Notes: generated from the letters alone by a model not told the origin. Positions 1 through 8,299 are shown, counted from the first letter of the stretch. The stretch: 16,020 bases of DNA from Echinostoma caproni (GCA_900618425.1 UZAN01040529.1:31410-47429); one strand, 5' to 3'. Translations and numbers: made by a program.

Positions 1-49
1 CGCCTTTCCCATCCTTCATAGAACGGTCTTAGAAGAGAGCTCCAGATGA

Positions 50-193
50 ACACGCAGGATATGGATTATCAAAAAGCTACACCTAGCAGATATGTGCCGG
101 TACATATGTAAACAGCCGGCGCCAAACGCATTCAACCTGTACATCAAGTACAGCGAGAGCGAGTTAAATGATAAATGCTGGATTGAGATCTAA
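50..193 (+). pseudogene. BTB/BACK-domain-like coding fragment at window edge
   Basis: The frame open from 50 to the TAA at 191-193 encodes about 47 residues. Its centre reads like the junction after a BTB domain and the first helices of a BACK domain: LADMCRYI, then PNAFNLY, then SESELNDKCW. BTBD3/BTBD6-type proteins show the same order: small residues plus Cys, then an N-A-x-x-L helix, then E-x-E-L-x-x-x-CW. BTB-BACK proteins are usually substrate adaptors of cullin-3 ubiquitin ligases. The stop comes right after CWIEI, where the family normally continues, and no GT donor is visible there. The part before LADMC does not match a full BTB domain. I therefore read it as a broken or partial copy, perhaps one decayed exon. 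The upstream part lies outside the window. Identity rests on about 35 residues compared by eye and is tentative. Confidence 0.33.
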
Positions 194-433
194 CCGAGTA
201 GACAAATTTAAATTGTTATCTATATAAAGGAACTTCGCTATTTTCATGATAAACCGTTAACTCGACAATCAACATGCTAACTTAAAATCTGTCAAACAAC
301 AACTTGACAACAATTAACCTTTGTCTCAGCAGNAAGGAAAACCTGTCGGGGCAGTTAGCTTTCATGCGAACTGGTGGATGCCATATGGCTCTGTAAGTTG
401 GATGGGTAAATTCAAATGTGAAAAGATCAGTTC
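194..433. other. No gene seen; single-N position at 333
   Basis: I see no supported gene, RNA or repeat here apart from the left copy of the candidate target-site duplication at 426-433. One ambiguous base (N) sits at 333; unlike the N at 11027, its two sides do not overlap. Confidence 0.5.
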
Positions 434-560
434 TATTGGTGTGGCCTCGTAGCTCAGCTGGTGGAGCGTTCACGTACAAAGCGTAGACGGCCTCCATGCC
501 TGGGTTGGAATCCTACCGAGGCTACTGAACTTTTCACAATCGGCATACAAGTACTGAATA
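434..560 (+). mobile_element. Short tRNA-derived SINE (tRNA-like head 443-523)
   Basis: Bases 443-449 pair with 517-523 as a seven-pair acceptor stem (one G-U). The D stem is 452-455/464-467, and a Pol III A box (AGCTCAGCTGG type) lies within 450-461. The B box around 502-513 reads GGGTTGGAATCC, one change from consensus. The T stem has four of five pairs. The anticodon arm is poor (three pairs) and lacks U33, so this is not a functional tRNA gene. ATCAGTTC occurs at 426-433 and again at 561-568, a plausible 8-bp target-site duplication bracketing a 127-bp insertion. The tail after the head is only about 37 bp, so the copy is short or truncated. Confidence 0.6.
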
Positions 561-571
561 ATCAGTTCAGA

Positions 572-592
572 GGGGGTGGGTGGGGCGGCGGG
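572..592 (+). other. Putative G-quadruplex tract
   Basis: Four G runs (572-576, 578-580, 582-585, 590-592) are separated by loops of 1, 1 and 4 nt, which satisfies the usual G3+ quadruplex pattern. The tract forms the C-rich 3' end of the adjacent minus-strand SINE. Confidence 0.6.
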
Positions 593-805
593 AGTCCTAT
601 GGCGAAGAGGACCCGATTTCCATTCAAGGGGAGAAATTGAACCCTGAGACTAGGAGGGGCGAACCCCGAGTGACTACTGTTGAATGACCGATGCATTGAA
701 CTGGATGGAAACAACAATACTGCTTCCTCCATTAAAAGTTTAGTTTGATTCTCGAACCTCGGGGGCCAAAGCACGACCGTGCCTACCACTTCATCCACTC
801 GGGTA
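575..805 (-). mobile_element. tRNA-derived SINE, family A, minus strand
   Basis: On the minus strand an A box (TGGATGAAGTGG, 786-797) is followed by a B box (GAGGTTCGAGAATC, 747-760) at tRNA-like spacing, then a body of roughly 170 bp running to the G/C-rich end near 575. The segment just before the B box shares its GTGCTTTGG...CCC pattern and the following GAGG(C/T)TCGAG with the plus-strand SINE at 5541-5812, so the two are relatives. A 176-codon minus-strand open frame (562-1092) runs through it, but its sequence is SINE and flank, not a recognisable protein. Confidence 0.6.
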
Positions 806-819
806 CAACCGATTACTGT

Positions 820-1940
820 TTCAAGAACTTTGATAATGTGCAGTGTGAAAAACCAGCGAACGGAACAGGTAACACGTGATAGCACCGTTTTCCGAAAGAA
901 TGTGATTATGTGTTGGGCGGATAAAGATAGGTCAATAGTTGTCTGCGTTCGTGAATTAATCACCTTTTCGCCTTTTCCAGTGAAACCGTGCCTCGAATGG
1001 TGTTTATAATAATAATAATAATGATAAAAATAATACCAATGTATGGCACATTTTCGATAATTGCCCGTAGACACGTATGAAAGCGAGATCAACGCGGATT
1101 TACATTTTGCTAATACTCAGTCCAAGTAATAACAGCGTTTAGGAAGAATCACATCGTGAACAAGTCCAAGTGGCTCAGGAGTGGGACGCATTTCGGGGCT
1201 TAAGGACGACGGTCGAGAGGAAAGAGTAAAAGAAAAGAAAAATAGGGCAAAAATTAACAATGATTTATGACCATTGAGATCCCAAGGGTCAGGTAGGAAC
1301 AGGTGTTTCAGGCACGTGATGCAATTTTTATATAACTTGTAACTCTAATGGATCGAAATGTCAGATTGACTGTTTTTTTTTTCTGAATTTGTTGTGGACA
1401 AGTTTTCACTGCACTCCCATTTTGTAGTTCCAATACAGACAGGAAAATTCAAAACAGTCGGTGTGGATGATGAGGTAGGACAAGCGCCGAATAATCGTCC
1501 AATGAATTATGACGATAACCACATGTAGGAAAAAGTTCCAGCTGACATAAAATGCAGCACCAAATGGAAAATTAATGAAATCTCTCGAAAAGCGATAGCA
1601 GAACAACTTCAAGCAGTTCAGTTATTTTGTGGGTGTAGATACGAGGATTACGAGAATACATCTATTTACAACGGTGTAATTTTAATTTCAATAATAGTAA
1701 TATTTGTTGCTTGATCAAGAAATGTCCAATTAGAGAATTTCGGTTGTACACTCCGTAATATACACAGGTTTCACCAAATGATCCGCAAGTGCTAATAGAT
1801 TAGATACAGGTTCAAAATCACAACCCTTGACTTGTCGTGAACAATTAACTTCTGCAAACGTCATAAAGTAAGTTTTTGAATTTGATTCTAAGTTGCGTTG
1901 AAAGGAATGGAGAAAATTTTCTCCGAAAGCCTGGGGTCGA
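820..1940. other. Gene-poor stretch with a short (TAA)n tract
   Basis: No coding exon, RNA gene or dispersed repeat could be supported here. An imperfect TAA/AAT trinucleotide tract lies at about 1006-1035. A homopolymer T run is at 1373-1381. Short open frames on both strands have no recognisable content. Confidence 0.5.
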
Positions 1941-1942
1941 AT

Positions 1943-2060
1943 TCGCAGTTGTTGAAAGGCTGTTTGGGAAAATGTGGAAGACGGGCGGGGGTGACGCAGT
2001 GTGAATTCAGGACCCCCAGGTCTCTATTTTGATTACCTTAGCCACCTGACCATCAATCAC
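1943..2060 (-). mobile_element. Degenerate tRNA-derived SINE, family B, minus strand
   Basis: The plus-strand text from about 1950 (GGCTGTTTGGGAA, GACGGGCGG, then CCCAGGTCTC, then CCACCTGACCA) matches in order the better-preserved copy at 4985-5092. The B box (minus strand, 2003-2015, GGGTCCTGAATTC) is damaged. The A box near 2031-2050 (GTGGCTAAGG) is recognisable. A short ACC-rich run follows at 2055-2085. Confidence 0.5.
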
Positions 2061-2085
2061 TACCATTACCACCAGCACCACCACC

Positions 2086-3140
2086 TTGTATTGGGCTTGT
2101 TCGTACTCCCGCGTAGTTTGTACAATTCATCTTCAGTTTTATTGCTCCTACTCCCCCAATGGCTTGGATAAATTGCGTGTCGATGCACGGTTTTATTCCT
2201 GTAACTAAATTCTGATTCACATTCTGTTCGATGGCCCTCTTTCACACAGACACACATCAATACACATGTGTGTAGTGTGTGTTTGTGTGTATGTGTGTGT
2301 GTGTGTATGTGTGACGCGGCGTTCACTCACGCACGCCCTGTAAACCGTTGGTCCGTACGGCTACGGTGATCGATTCGAATTCGTAAGAAGTTGACAATAA
2401 AGTTCGGAAAGGATCGATCGATACAAATATGTGTACAGTACTGAGAACTGATTGTTGGGCGTGCTAGGCGAATATTGCATATAGTTCGCCGATTGCGGTT
2501 CAGACCATATACTGTGATCAAAGATATAGAACCAAGCAAACACAATATCTTAGTAGATTAAACCTGTACACAGAATGCCACACGATTATTCAAGCACTGG
2601 ACCGTCAACGTATATTTTTTTACCTCTCGTAACGACAAAAATGAATGACGCTAAGTATAAAATCTACCATTTTGTACTGGATAAAGTCAGCCGTGAGATA
2701 ATACACTTTAGTCTGTGCGATTCCGCTCAGACAGTATTCACGTACGGACAGAAATGTCACTAAATGTAATTCAGATAAGCTGCTTGTAAATTATTCATTA
2801 TTTTTTCCCCCGGTTCGATTTGATCTATTTGTGCAGAGTTCACTGAGTTCACTGTAATGTACACTTTAGCTAAGTGGTTTTCTACTACGGTTACGACTTG
2901 AGCATGAAAACCGCGACTGTATTTGAGCACACACAATTCTGTTTTGAGTGCAGTAAAATCGATTCGTAGTCCCCTTAGTGTCTGCTTGGTGTTTAGTGTA
3001 AATAAACTCCACCATGTACGCATGTCTCCGTGACATACATACATAGGTTTAATAGCAAATTTTTACTATTCAAAATACAGATAGTTGAGAATTGGGAAAC
3101 GAACTCGATCTGTGATTAGAAGCACTGAGAATGATATTAC
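2086..3140. other. No supported gene
   Basis: Apart from the TG-rich tract at 2264-2314 I find nothing firm here. Several open frames of 60-94 codons on both strands (for example 2760-3044 minus) lack recognisable motifs. A (C)10 run sits at 3141-3150. Confidence 0.5.
2264..2314. repeat. Interrupted TG/CA microsatellite
   Basis: The tract is mostly TG dinucleotides with TA, TT and AT interruptions. Confidence 0.85.
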
Positions 3141-3250
3141 CCCCCCCCCCGATTGTTTTCTCAAATCGTTATTGGAGATTTCCTTAGCATGTTAGGTTTT
3201 ATCCGTAGCTTAGAGTCACTAAACACGTCAATGATGATTGTAAAGCCCAA

Positions 3251-3308
3251 GGAACACTATTTTACAGCTGTTCCATCTAGCCGGTTCGGAATAGCCATCA
3301 GTGATTTA
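3251..3308 (-). ncRNA. Hammerhead ribozyme remnant in SINE copy 1
   Basis: The minus-strand text reads CACTGATGG, a stem-II-like segment, then GGAACAGCTGT and AGTGTTCC. Compared with the intact copy at 10201-10245, three bases of the catalytic core are missing after CACTG and A9 is G. The palindromic stem III octamer ACAGCTGT (3264-3271) is preserved. It is not expected to cleave. Confidence 0.5.
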
Positions 3309-3375
3309 CTTCCATTGGAGCCACTGGGATTCGAACCCATGCATTGCAATCTCTTAATCCGAAGAACCCTCATTA
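3251..3375 (-). mobile_element. Hammerhead-bearing tRNA-derived SINE, copy 1 (decayed)
   Basis: On the minus strand a consensus B box, GGGTTCGAATCCC (3326-3338), follows a worn A-box region (about 3350-3372, reading TTCGGATTAAGAG). About 20 nt further on begins a hammerhead remnant (3251-3308). The order and spacing (A box, B box, about 20 nt, ribozyme) match the copies at 7123-7233 and 10201-10321. This is the Sm-alpha-like layout known from schistosomes, in which a Pol III promoter drives a ribozyme-containing SINE. Confidence 0.6.
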
Positions 3376-3504
3376 AAGCTTGATTAACTGCTTATGTGTT
3401 GAGTTGTTTCACCGAACCGAACTTGAACTGATAAACAATTTCCCAGTTCTCCTACATTATGAACTGTAAATGTGCCAATAGCAGGGAACCCCGGAGGGTA
3501 TAAA

Positions 3505-3805
3505 TTTTGTGTTCCCGTCAGGACTCGAACCGTAAGCCTTCCAGTTGGTATTCGAAACCCCATTGCACTTTGATTTCACAATCGATGATCACCACCACCA
3601 CCTTGTATGAACGACTCAATCAATTTAGCGTATCCGGTTTTGATTAGCCCAATCGATTTTTCATAGGCGCCGGGCACTGTTGATAGATGATCTTGGGTGT
3701 AGGTCTCACTCCCTGGGAAGATGTTTAATTCCGCACAAAGACAATCACCAATGTCTGGTGCTTGTGAACAAGCGAATAGGCCAACCCAAAATATGGCACT
3801 CTAAA
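3505..3805 (-). repeat. tRNA-headed repeat with conserved 5' flank, copy 1
   Basis: A minus-strand B box (GGTTCGAGTCC, 3525-3535) is followed at higher coordinates by text shared with 7190-7327: (A/T)CCTTGT(A/G)(T/C)GAA followed by (T/C)GACTCAATCAA-type sequence, and further on CTGGTGCTT(G/C)TGAACAA then GAA(T/C)(A/G)GGC(C/T)AA. The second copy lacks about 110 bp between these blocks. Because conserved sequence extends beyond the tRNA-like head, this is more than a simple tRNA-headed SINE, or it is a SINE nested in an older repeat. Confidence 0.5.
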
Positions 3806-4500
3806 CAAGCTGAATTATGTTGTGAACTGGTTCTTTTGCTCCGTTTTATTTCACTTTTGCCTCGAAATGCCAAAAGGCTGTGTTTTCACGGTTGACTAAC
3901 GAACCGTAGATAGGGTTTCTTCCCATTATGCTAATCATGAACCCATATCAACATAAAAAGTGAGAAAATGGTCAGATGTTGCATTACCACAACGTATCAT
4001 GGTCCCTGTACGTTCAGGACACAATCTGTAGACTTAGAAAACTTGCATGTTTTGCACTCCAACTGAGAATAGTTTCTGTTCTCCGTTAGTTGATTGTTCG
4101 GCTTGTAAATGTATACCTGCTTCCTCAGCCGTGGTACTGCTGCTTCCCAGAGAATCTCCTCGGTGTTTTGAAAAGAATTTTTTTCTGGCAAGACCCCTTA
4201 AACACATTCCTAAGTGCAGTGGATTTACTAGGGAAACACTTGCGAGCTCTTCCATTGAAAGACATACAAGCTTATTAACAGTGTACTTCAAGGTTACAAT
4301 CAAACTTCTAAGTTGTATCTACCTTATCTGCACGATCATGGTTCAAACGTTTATCTGAGAATATTGCCTTTTTATGAGGTAAAGGCTCCCACGGCTTTGG
4401 GTCATTTCTCCTCTTATTGGAACAGTCGACTTCTTTTCATTTTAATTTCAATTTGAACTCACAGTTGTGAGCCGTGGTGTGGGATAATTGATAATGATTG
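3806..4500. other. No firmly supported gene
   Basis: Frames of 60-100 codons are open on both strands around 3997-4358. A minus-strand acceptor-like site near 4190 and a GTATAC donor-like site near 4116 could bound a short exon, but the encoded peptide is serine-rich and unrecognised. I do not call it. Confidence 0.45.
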
Positions 4501-4506
4501 ATTAGA

Positions 4507-4624
4507 ACTGACCATCCTTCAAACTTCACATTCACACACAATCCTCAACTGTTTCAGTCAACCATACACTTGGAAGAACTAGACTTAAGTTTCTCTATCA
4601 TTGGAGCTCATCAATAGTGCATAT
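4507..4624 (-). repeat. 118-bp dispersed repeat with hammerhead, copy 1
   Basis: Aligned without gaps to 13881-13998, 88 of 118 positions are identical (about 75%) by manual count. Both are in the same orientation and both carry a hammerhead motif on the minus strand. Penelope-like retroelements are known to carry hammerhead ribozymes in their terminal repeats, so a retroelement terminal fragment is a reasonable origin, but no coding part is attached here. Confidence 0.75.
4576..4620 (-). ncRNA. Hammerhead ribozyme motif, decayed (118-bp repeat copy 1)
   Basis: On the minus strand: stem I strand GCACTA, core TTGATGA (C3 is U), a 14-nt stem II segment, GAAA, stem III octamer ACTTAAGT (4583-4590), then C17 and stem I strand TAGTTC. 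Stem I has five Watson-Crick pairs of six. Stem II keeps the GCTC strand, but its partner has mutated, including the 10.1-11.1 pair. The C3 change and the broken stem II predict loss of activity. The cleavage triplet GUC is intact. Confidence 0.65.
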
Positions 4625-4984
4625 CTACCGTCCCTTTCCGGTTTTGGACTCCGGATCCACCGCATGGAAGGCTTGTGTGTGTGCGTGTTACCACTGTGCC
4701 AACCGTTCATGCGTTGATTTTGTAAATCCACATCCAAAAATACGGTGTGAAATACTGGAAATTCGCACAATCGAGTGCTACTGATTGGATTGATTTGTGT
4801 TGCAATACCTCTCAACGTGAATTTACTACTTTCATGAATCCACCAGACAAGAACAACGTGGGTAAAGAGCAAACTGCCTGTTTGCATAGACCGAAACATG
4901 TCATGTGAAACGGTCAAATGTAAAATGTCTTTTTATTTACTTTTTATTCATTGAATATACAAATGTACAGTCAGGAAGAGGGAC

Positions 4985-5092
4985 CGCGGCTGCCTGGGAA
5001 GACGGGCGGCGGTGGAGAAGTTCGAACCCAAGACTCCCAGATCACAAGTTGGTGACCTAACCACTTGGCCACCACGGCCGGTCAGATCACAG
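4985..5092 (-). mobile_element. tRNA-derived SINE, family B, minus strand
   Basis: The minus strand has an A box (GGTGGCCAAGTGGTTA, about 5057-5072) and a near-perfect B box (GGGTTCGAACTT, about 5018-5030), with Leu/Ser-tRNA-like spacing. Sequence beyond the B box (GACGGGCGG and GCTGCCTGGGAA on the plus strand) is shared with the degenerate copy at 1943-2060. No hammerhead is visible next to the B box, so this family differs from the ribozyme-bearing SINE. Confidence 0.7.
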
Positions 5093-5095
5093 TCT

Positions 5096-5535
5096 CATGA
5101 AAGACGTTAGTTGAGTGGTCAAACAGTACAACGGTCTATTTGATTCACCTGTTGCTGCCCTACTGATGTCGTGCGAATTAAAAACTGCTCCATACTACTC
5201 ACATACGATTTGAGCAGTACAAAACTACTGTACAACTGAATAGATCAGCTGTATCGAAGGTAGAGGGGTTTATGCATGCCTGTAAGCACACACCCCCTAA
5301 CAATGCATGATCAACGAGCAACTCACTGTATGTATATGCTGAATAACCTAGAATGTCGGTCACTGATTGTATGAACAGTGTGCGTCTCTGTGTGTGTGTT
5401 TGTGTTTGTCTACCCGGGCTGTACTATTGACCAGGATAGAATAAATCTATAGAGCACCAAGTGGAACCCTCCTGTATGCTTGCTGTATTCAGGGATCACA
5501 AGCGCATCAAATGCATGCACTCCGCAGACACTTTA
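5096..5535. other. No supported gene; short TG tract
   Basis: Only a TG-rich run at 5384-5410 stands out. Confidence 0.5.
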
Positions 5536-5540
5536 TTTTC

Positions 5541-5812
5541 GGTGGTAGTGGCGCAGTGGTTTAGTCGCTGTCACAGGCGTGCTTTGGACCCCATAGTCCG
5601 AGGCTCGAGCCCCGCCACTCAACTTTGGTGGTAGGCAGCTTTGCTGTCGCATTTCAATACTACGCCTAACCTTTTGGGGACTTATTTGGTTCGCCATTCC
5701 AAGCCTCGGGACTTAGGTTACCGATTTCCATCACTGAGCAGCAGGTCTTCATGACAATGGGGTTTACCCCGTCTGCAGTTCATCACACGAAAGTGAGAAA
5801 TTAAAAAAACAG
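5541..5812 (+). mobile_element. tRNA-derived SINE, family A, plus strand
   Basis: An A box (TGGCGCAGTGG, 5549-5559) and a B box (GGCTCGAGCCC, 5602-5612) lie at tRNA-like spacing, and GTGG near 5542 can pair with CCAC at the end of the head. A body of about 190 bp follows, ending in an A-rich tail (GAAATTAAAAAAAC, 5799-5812). It is the best-preserved member of the family that also includes 575-805. I found no clear target-site duplication. Confidence 0.7.
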
Positions 5813-5960
5813 AGCATCTTTTTTCTATGCAAATCGATGAGCCGCTGATGTGATTGGATATTAATTAACTATAAAAGCGAGGTATGGATAAAAGTGAGGA
5901 AATTTTAGAAATGAATAAACAAAAATAGCCGATAATATCTCCCAGTTTACCTTGAACAAA

Positions 5961-6862
5961 CGGTATGGGGACGATATTTTTATACTCTAGGGAGAGGGAA
6001 CATTTTGAATCGTTTTTGAAACAGTTCAACTCCATTTATCCACATCTTTCCCTATCCCGTGAAGAATTAACAATGATTTCTTAGCATTTTTGGATATTAG
6101 CATTACGAGGCGTTTAGATATGGTCCATTACAAAGTTCTGTTCACGGAAAAGCAACACGGAGAGGTCGCTTCTTACCCATGGCCTACGTACGCGGACTAG
6201 TCAAATCTCTGTTCCATCAAGCCAGAAACATTTGTTCCCCAGACACACTACGAGAAGAATTCCTAAGGAAAACGTTGCTACGAAACGGCTACCCCGAAAG
6301 ATTCATTCATATCCATAATGAACAGTCGCAAAAAGATAATCCATTTTCAACCACACCCCCAAAAGCCGTCCATGTCGAACTATCTTTCAAGAGTGAGTAA
6401 CTTCTGAACGATGTGTGCTAAAAGTTAAAGTCAGCTCTAAACGAACACATTCCCCGTTTTTCAACTTCGACTTATTAACTCTATTCATAGATTGGATTTG
6501 GACAAACGTATACATGATTGGCAATCCAGATCTTTCTCACACGCTGTATGTCAGCTCACTTGCAGTTGCGGTGACACACGTACAGGTAGAACCAACCACC
6601 AGTTATCAATCACAACGAATGACCGAACACACTTTGAAGTGGTCGGTGAACTCGATGTGATACAATCATAGTCACACGAAATCCCGGGGGTGATCTGTTG
6701 CAAAGCACCTTGTGACAACCAAACATCTATCGAGTTAATCCTCTTTCAAACTGCAAGAGAAAACTGTTGGTAATAAGTGAGGTGTTGCCAATCCGGTTAC
6801 CTCACCCCGTTTATTGCGCCCAGAAGTTGTTGACGCAATCAGTTCACTTACCGTGGAGAAAT
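5961..6862 (+). mobile_element. Decayed Penelope-like element: C-terminal RT plus GIY-YIG region
   Basis: Conceptual translation, switching frame several times, recovers a Penelope-like protein C-terminus in the right order. First comes the RT motif C, RYGDDIFIL (5961-5987), then EREHFESFLKQF (5992 on), then FLDISITRR (about 6090). Next is YVRGLVKSLFHQARN...LLRNGYPERFIH (6182-6310), followed by a Cys-rich QLTCSCGD...GRTNHQLS stretch (about 6550-6610) that corresponds to the GIY-YIG endonuclease region. The end reads KRKLLVISEVLPIRL...LLTQSVHLPW (6754-6862), the family's usual terminus. The upstream RT fingers/palm and the terminal repeats are missing. In-frame stops at 5988-5990 and 6082-6084, plus at least three frame changes, make it a dead relic. 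Identification is from memory of the family, not a search. Confidence 0.8.
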
Positions 6863-7120
6863 GACCTCCTGTTTTCAAATGTAATGGTCCCCTGTCTATC
6901 CGCACACGTTCGTTTACTAGGATTTATGAACCCAATGTGCTCCATATGTGCCTGATTGTTTTCAGCCAGCGATTGAGAGAATTAAACGAAGTGTTAAATT
7001 CTCGTGACATGTGCCTCATTTCGGCCTGTATGTGATGGACAAAAGGGACCCACTATTTCAACCAATGAAAGTGATGCACGTGTATTACTTGCGATGGAAA
7101 TGTTTGTGTTAACTGGCAAA
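6863..7120. other. No supported gene between PLE relic and SINE
   Basis: The frame of the PLE terminus stays open to 6955, but the residues after HLPWRN no longer resemble the family. It could be the element's 3' untranslated region. Confidence 0.4.
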
Positions 7121-7122
7121 GA

Positions 7123-7168
7123 GCACCGGGACAGCTGTTATGTCCTGTTTGGGACTAGTCAACAGTGA
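7123..7168 (-). ncRNA. Hammerhead ribozyme remnant in SINE copy 2
   Basis: The minus strand reads CACTGT-TGACTA, then GTCC, a loop, GGAC, then ATAACAGCTGTC. Stem II (GTCC/GGAC) is perfect and the stem III palindrome ACAGCTGT (7131-7138) and C17 are present. Four catalytic positions have changed: C3 to U, G8 to U, G12 to A and A13 to U. Stem I is poor. It should be inactive. Confidence 0.55.
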
Positions 7169-7330
7169 GTAAGTTTTAGGTTCCTGGAAGTACTCGAACC
7201 ACGAACTTCCGGAGTGAGCTGAACTGTCGACCATAATTACCTTGTGCGAATGGCTCAATCAACTTCAGAGTAGCAAGCTTGGAGTGCCTGGTGCTTCTGA
7301 ACAATCGAACGGGCTAATCCAGGCTTGCTA
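7123..7330 (-). mobile_element. Hammerhead-bearing tRNA-derived SINE, copy 2 (decayed)
   Basis: On the minus strand: A box region TGGTCGACAGTTCAG (7219-7233), B box GGTTCGAGTAC (7190-7200), about 21 nt, then a hammerhead remnant (7123-7168). Sequence at 7240-7327, 5' of the tRNA-like head, is shared with 3600-3800. The element ends about 145 bp below the exon at 7474-7730, so it is probably in the intron after that exon and in the same orientation. Confidence 0.6.
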
Positions 7331-7473
7331 CCATAAAACGGTGTATTATTGTTTTTGGAATTTTCGATTCTATCGAATACTTTCAATTAACCGGTAACAG
7401 AACCAAGTTAGTTACGCATGGTAAAGATGACCAAATATCTTCTTTTCACAAAAAAAACTAATTTCCCACTTAC

Positions 7474-7730
7474 CATTTACGAAAAAAGTGATCGGTCGGA
7501 TTGCCACACGTCCGGGCACACTCACTCGGACTGGACAGATTACGCAACTGGTCGAAGTATTCCCGCACCAGTGGGGGTCGGTAGAAGCTGGTCGGGGCGA
7601 ATGTGAGTAGATCGAACACCTCTTGTGGATCCAACACATCTAATGCATTCAAGAGTTGATTATAAGCGCTTTCCGGCAGCAGGGCCAGTTGTGCTTTCAT
7701 GCAGAGCTCACGTGTGATATCCATGCGGTT
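7474..7730 (-). CDS. Internal coding exon, probable DEUBAD (ASX-like) domain
   Basis: This is the only stretch that looks like a real host exon. On the minus strand, CACTTTCAG at 7739-7731 is a good acceptor and ATG/GTAAGTGGG at 7473 a good donor; between them 257 nt stay open (phase 0 in, two bases over). The peptide contains TRELCMKAQ, LLPESAYNQLL, a D-P-Q, then SFYRPP and EYFDQL. This follows the DEUBAD (ASXH) pattern of Additional-sex-combs-like proteins: LR.L, then .LP...Q.QLL.LL...D.Q, then .FF....EW.ERL..GE..PE. DEUBAD domains bind and activate BAP1/UCH37-type deubiquitinases; in ASXL proteins this forms the nuclear PR-DUB complex. The resemblance is by eye over about 65 residues, so identity is moderate at best; exon status is stronger. 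I found no partner exon in the window. A second donor at 7525 could end the exon at 7526. Confidence 0.65.
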
Positions 7731-7734
7731 CTGA

Positions 7735-8290
7735 AAGTGCGGAGAAAGATCGATATTTTTTGTCGTCTAACTGTCCACCACCCACCTACCCCGGAATGTG
7801 CCTTGAAATATGCTTCAAATAAGCTTCAAATTTCACGGATCAATGATTTGGCTAGTTGAATGAAAATGGGGATGATGATGATTGATATCAGTTGAAGAAG
7901 TTCACGGATTTTGAAAAAGATAAACGTTGTGGTATGTACCACTAGCACGACCCACTCAAATCGGCCAAAGTTGCCATCTACCCAGCCTAGTCATGAATTG
8001 TGCGTAAAGCAGTCTTGGTAGCGTTCGAAACCCGAACTAAACCAATTCTCCATAGGTGACCCCCGAGGTAATTTGTGTTCAGATATCTATTTCAGATTAC
8101 TATTATCAGATGCAGAGGTATCACTTTGTGAAATATGCGTTTCTTGTTAGATGGATTCAAAACTGGATCAATCAAATCGCAAACCGGTAGTTTGCTCTTT
8201 GATTGAGAAGTGCGGCTGATTGTTGGCAGAGGGATGTATGATATTGGAAGTAGATTACAAGTATGAAATTTTGATGGAAATCGGAAAACG
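7735..8290. other. Probable intron, no other exon seen
   Basis: This lies upstream (minus sense) of the coding exon. A degenerate GGGTTTCGAAC near 8025-8035 on the minus strand recalls a B box but has no A box or ribozyme partner. Confidence 0.4.
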
Positions 8291-8299
8291 CTATCTTTT

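Noticed and set aside
443..523. Functional tRNA gene
   Set aside because: The acceptor and D stems are good, but the anticodon arm has only three pairs and lacks U33, and the B box is mutated; it is a SINE head or tRNA relic.
562..1092. 176-codon minus-strand open frame
   Set aside because: It runs straight through a SINE (575-805) and its flank, and has no domain; the openness is incidental.
2060..2085. ACC-rich trinucleotide run as a CRISPR-like or coding repeat
   Set aside because: Simple low-complexity sequence, no spacers, no frame.
2760..3044. 94-codon minus-strand frame
   Set aside because: No motif, no splice context; length is within chance expectation.
3997..4303. Possible minus-strand exon with acceptor near 4190 and donor near 4116
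   Set aside because: The donor is weak, two frames are equally open, and the peptide is serine-rich and unrecognised.
7955..8035. Degenerate hammerhead SINE on the minus strand (TTTCGAAC then ATGACTAG)
   Set aside because: No A box, no stem III palindrome and no GAAA box at the right spacing.
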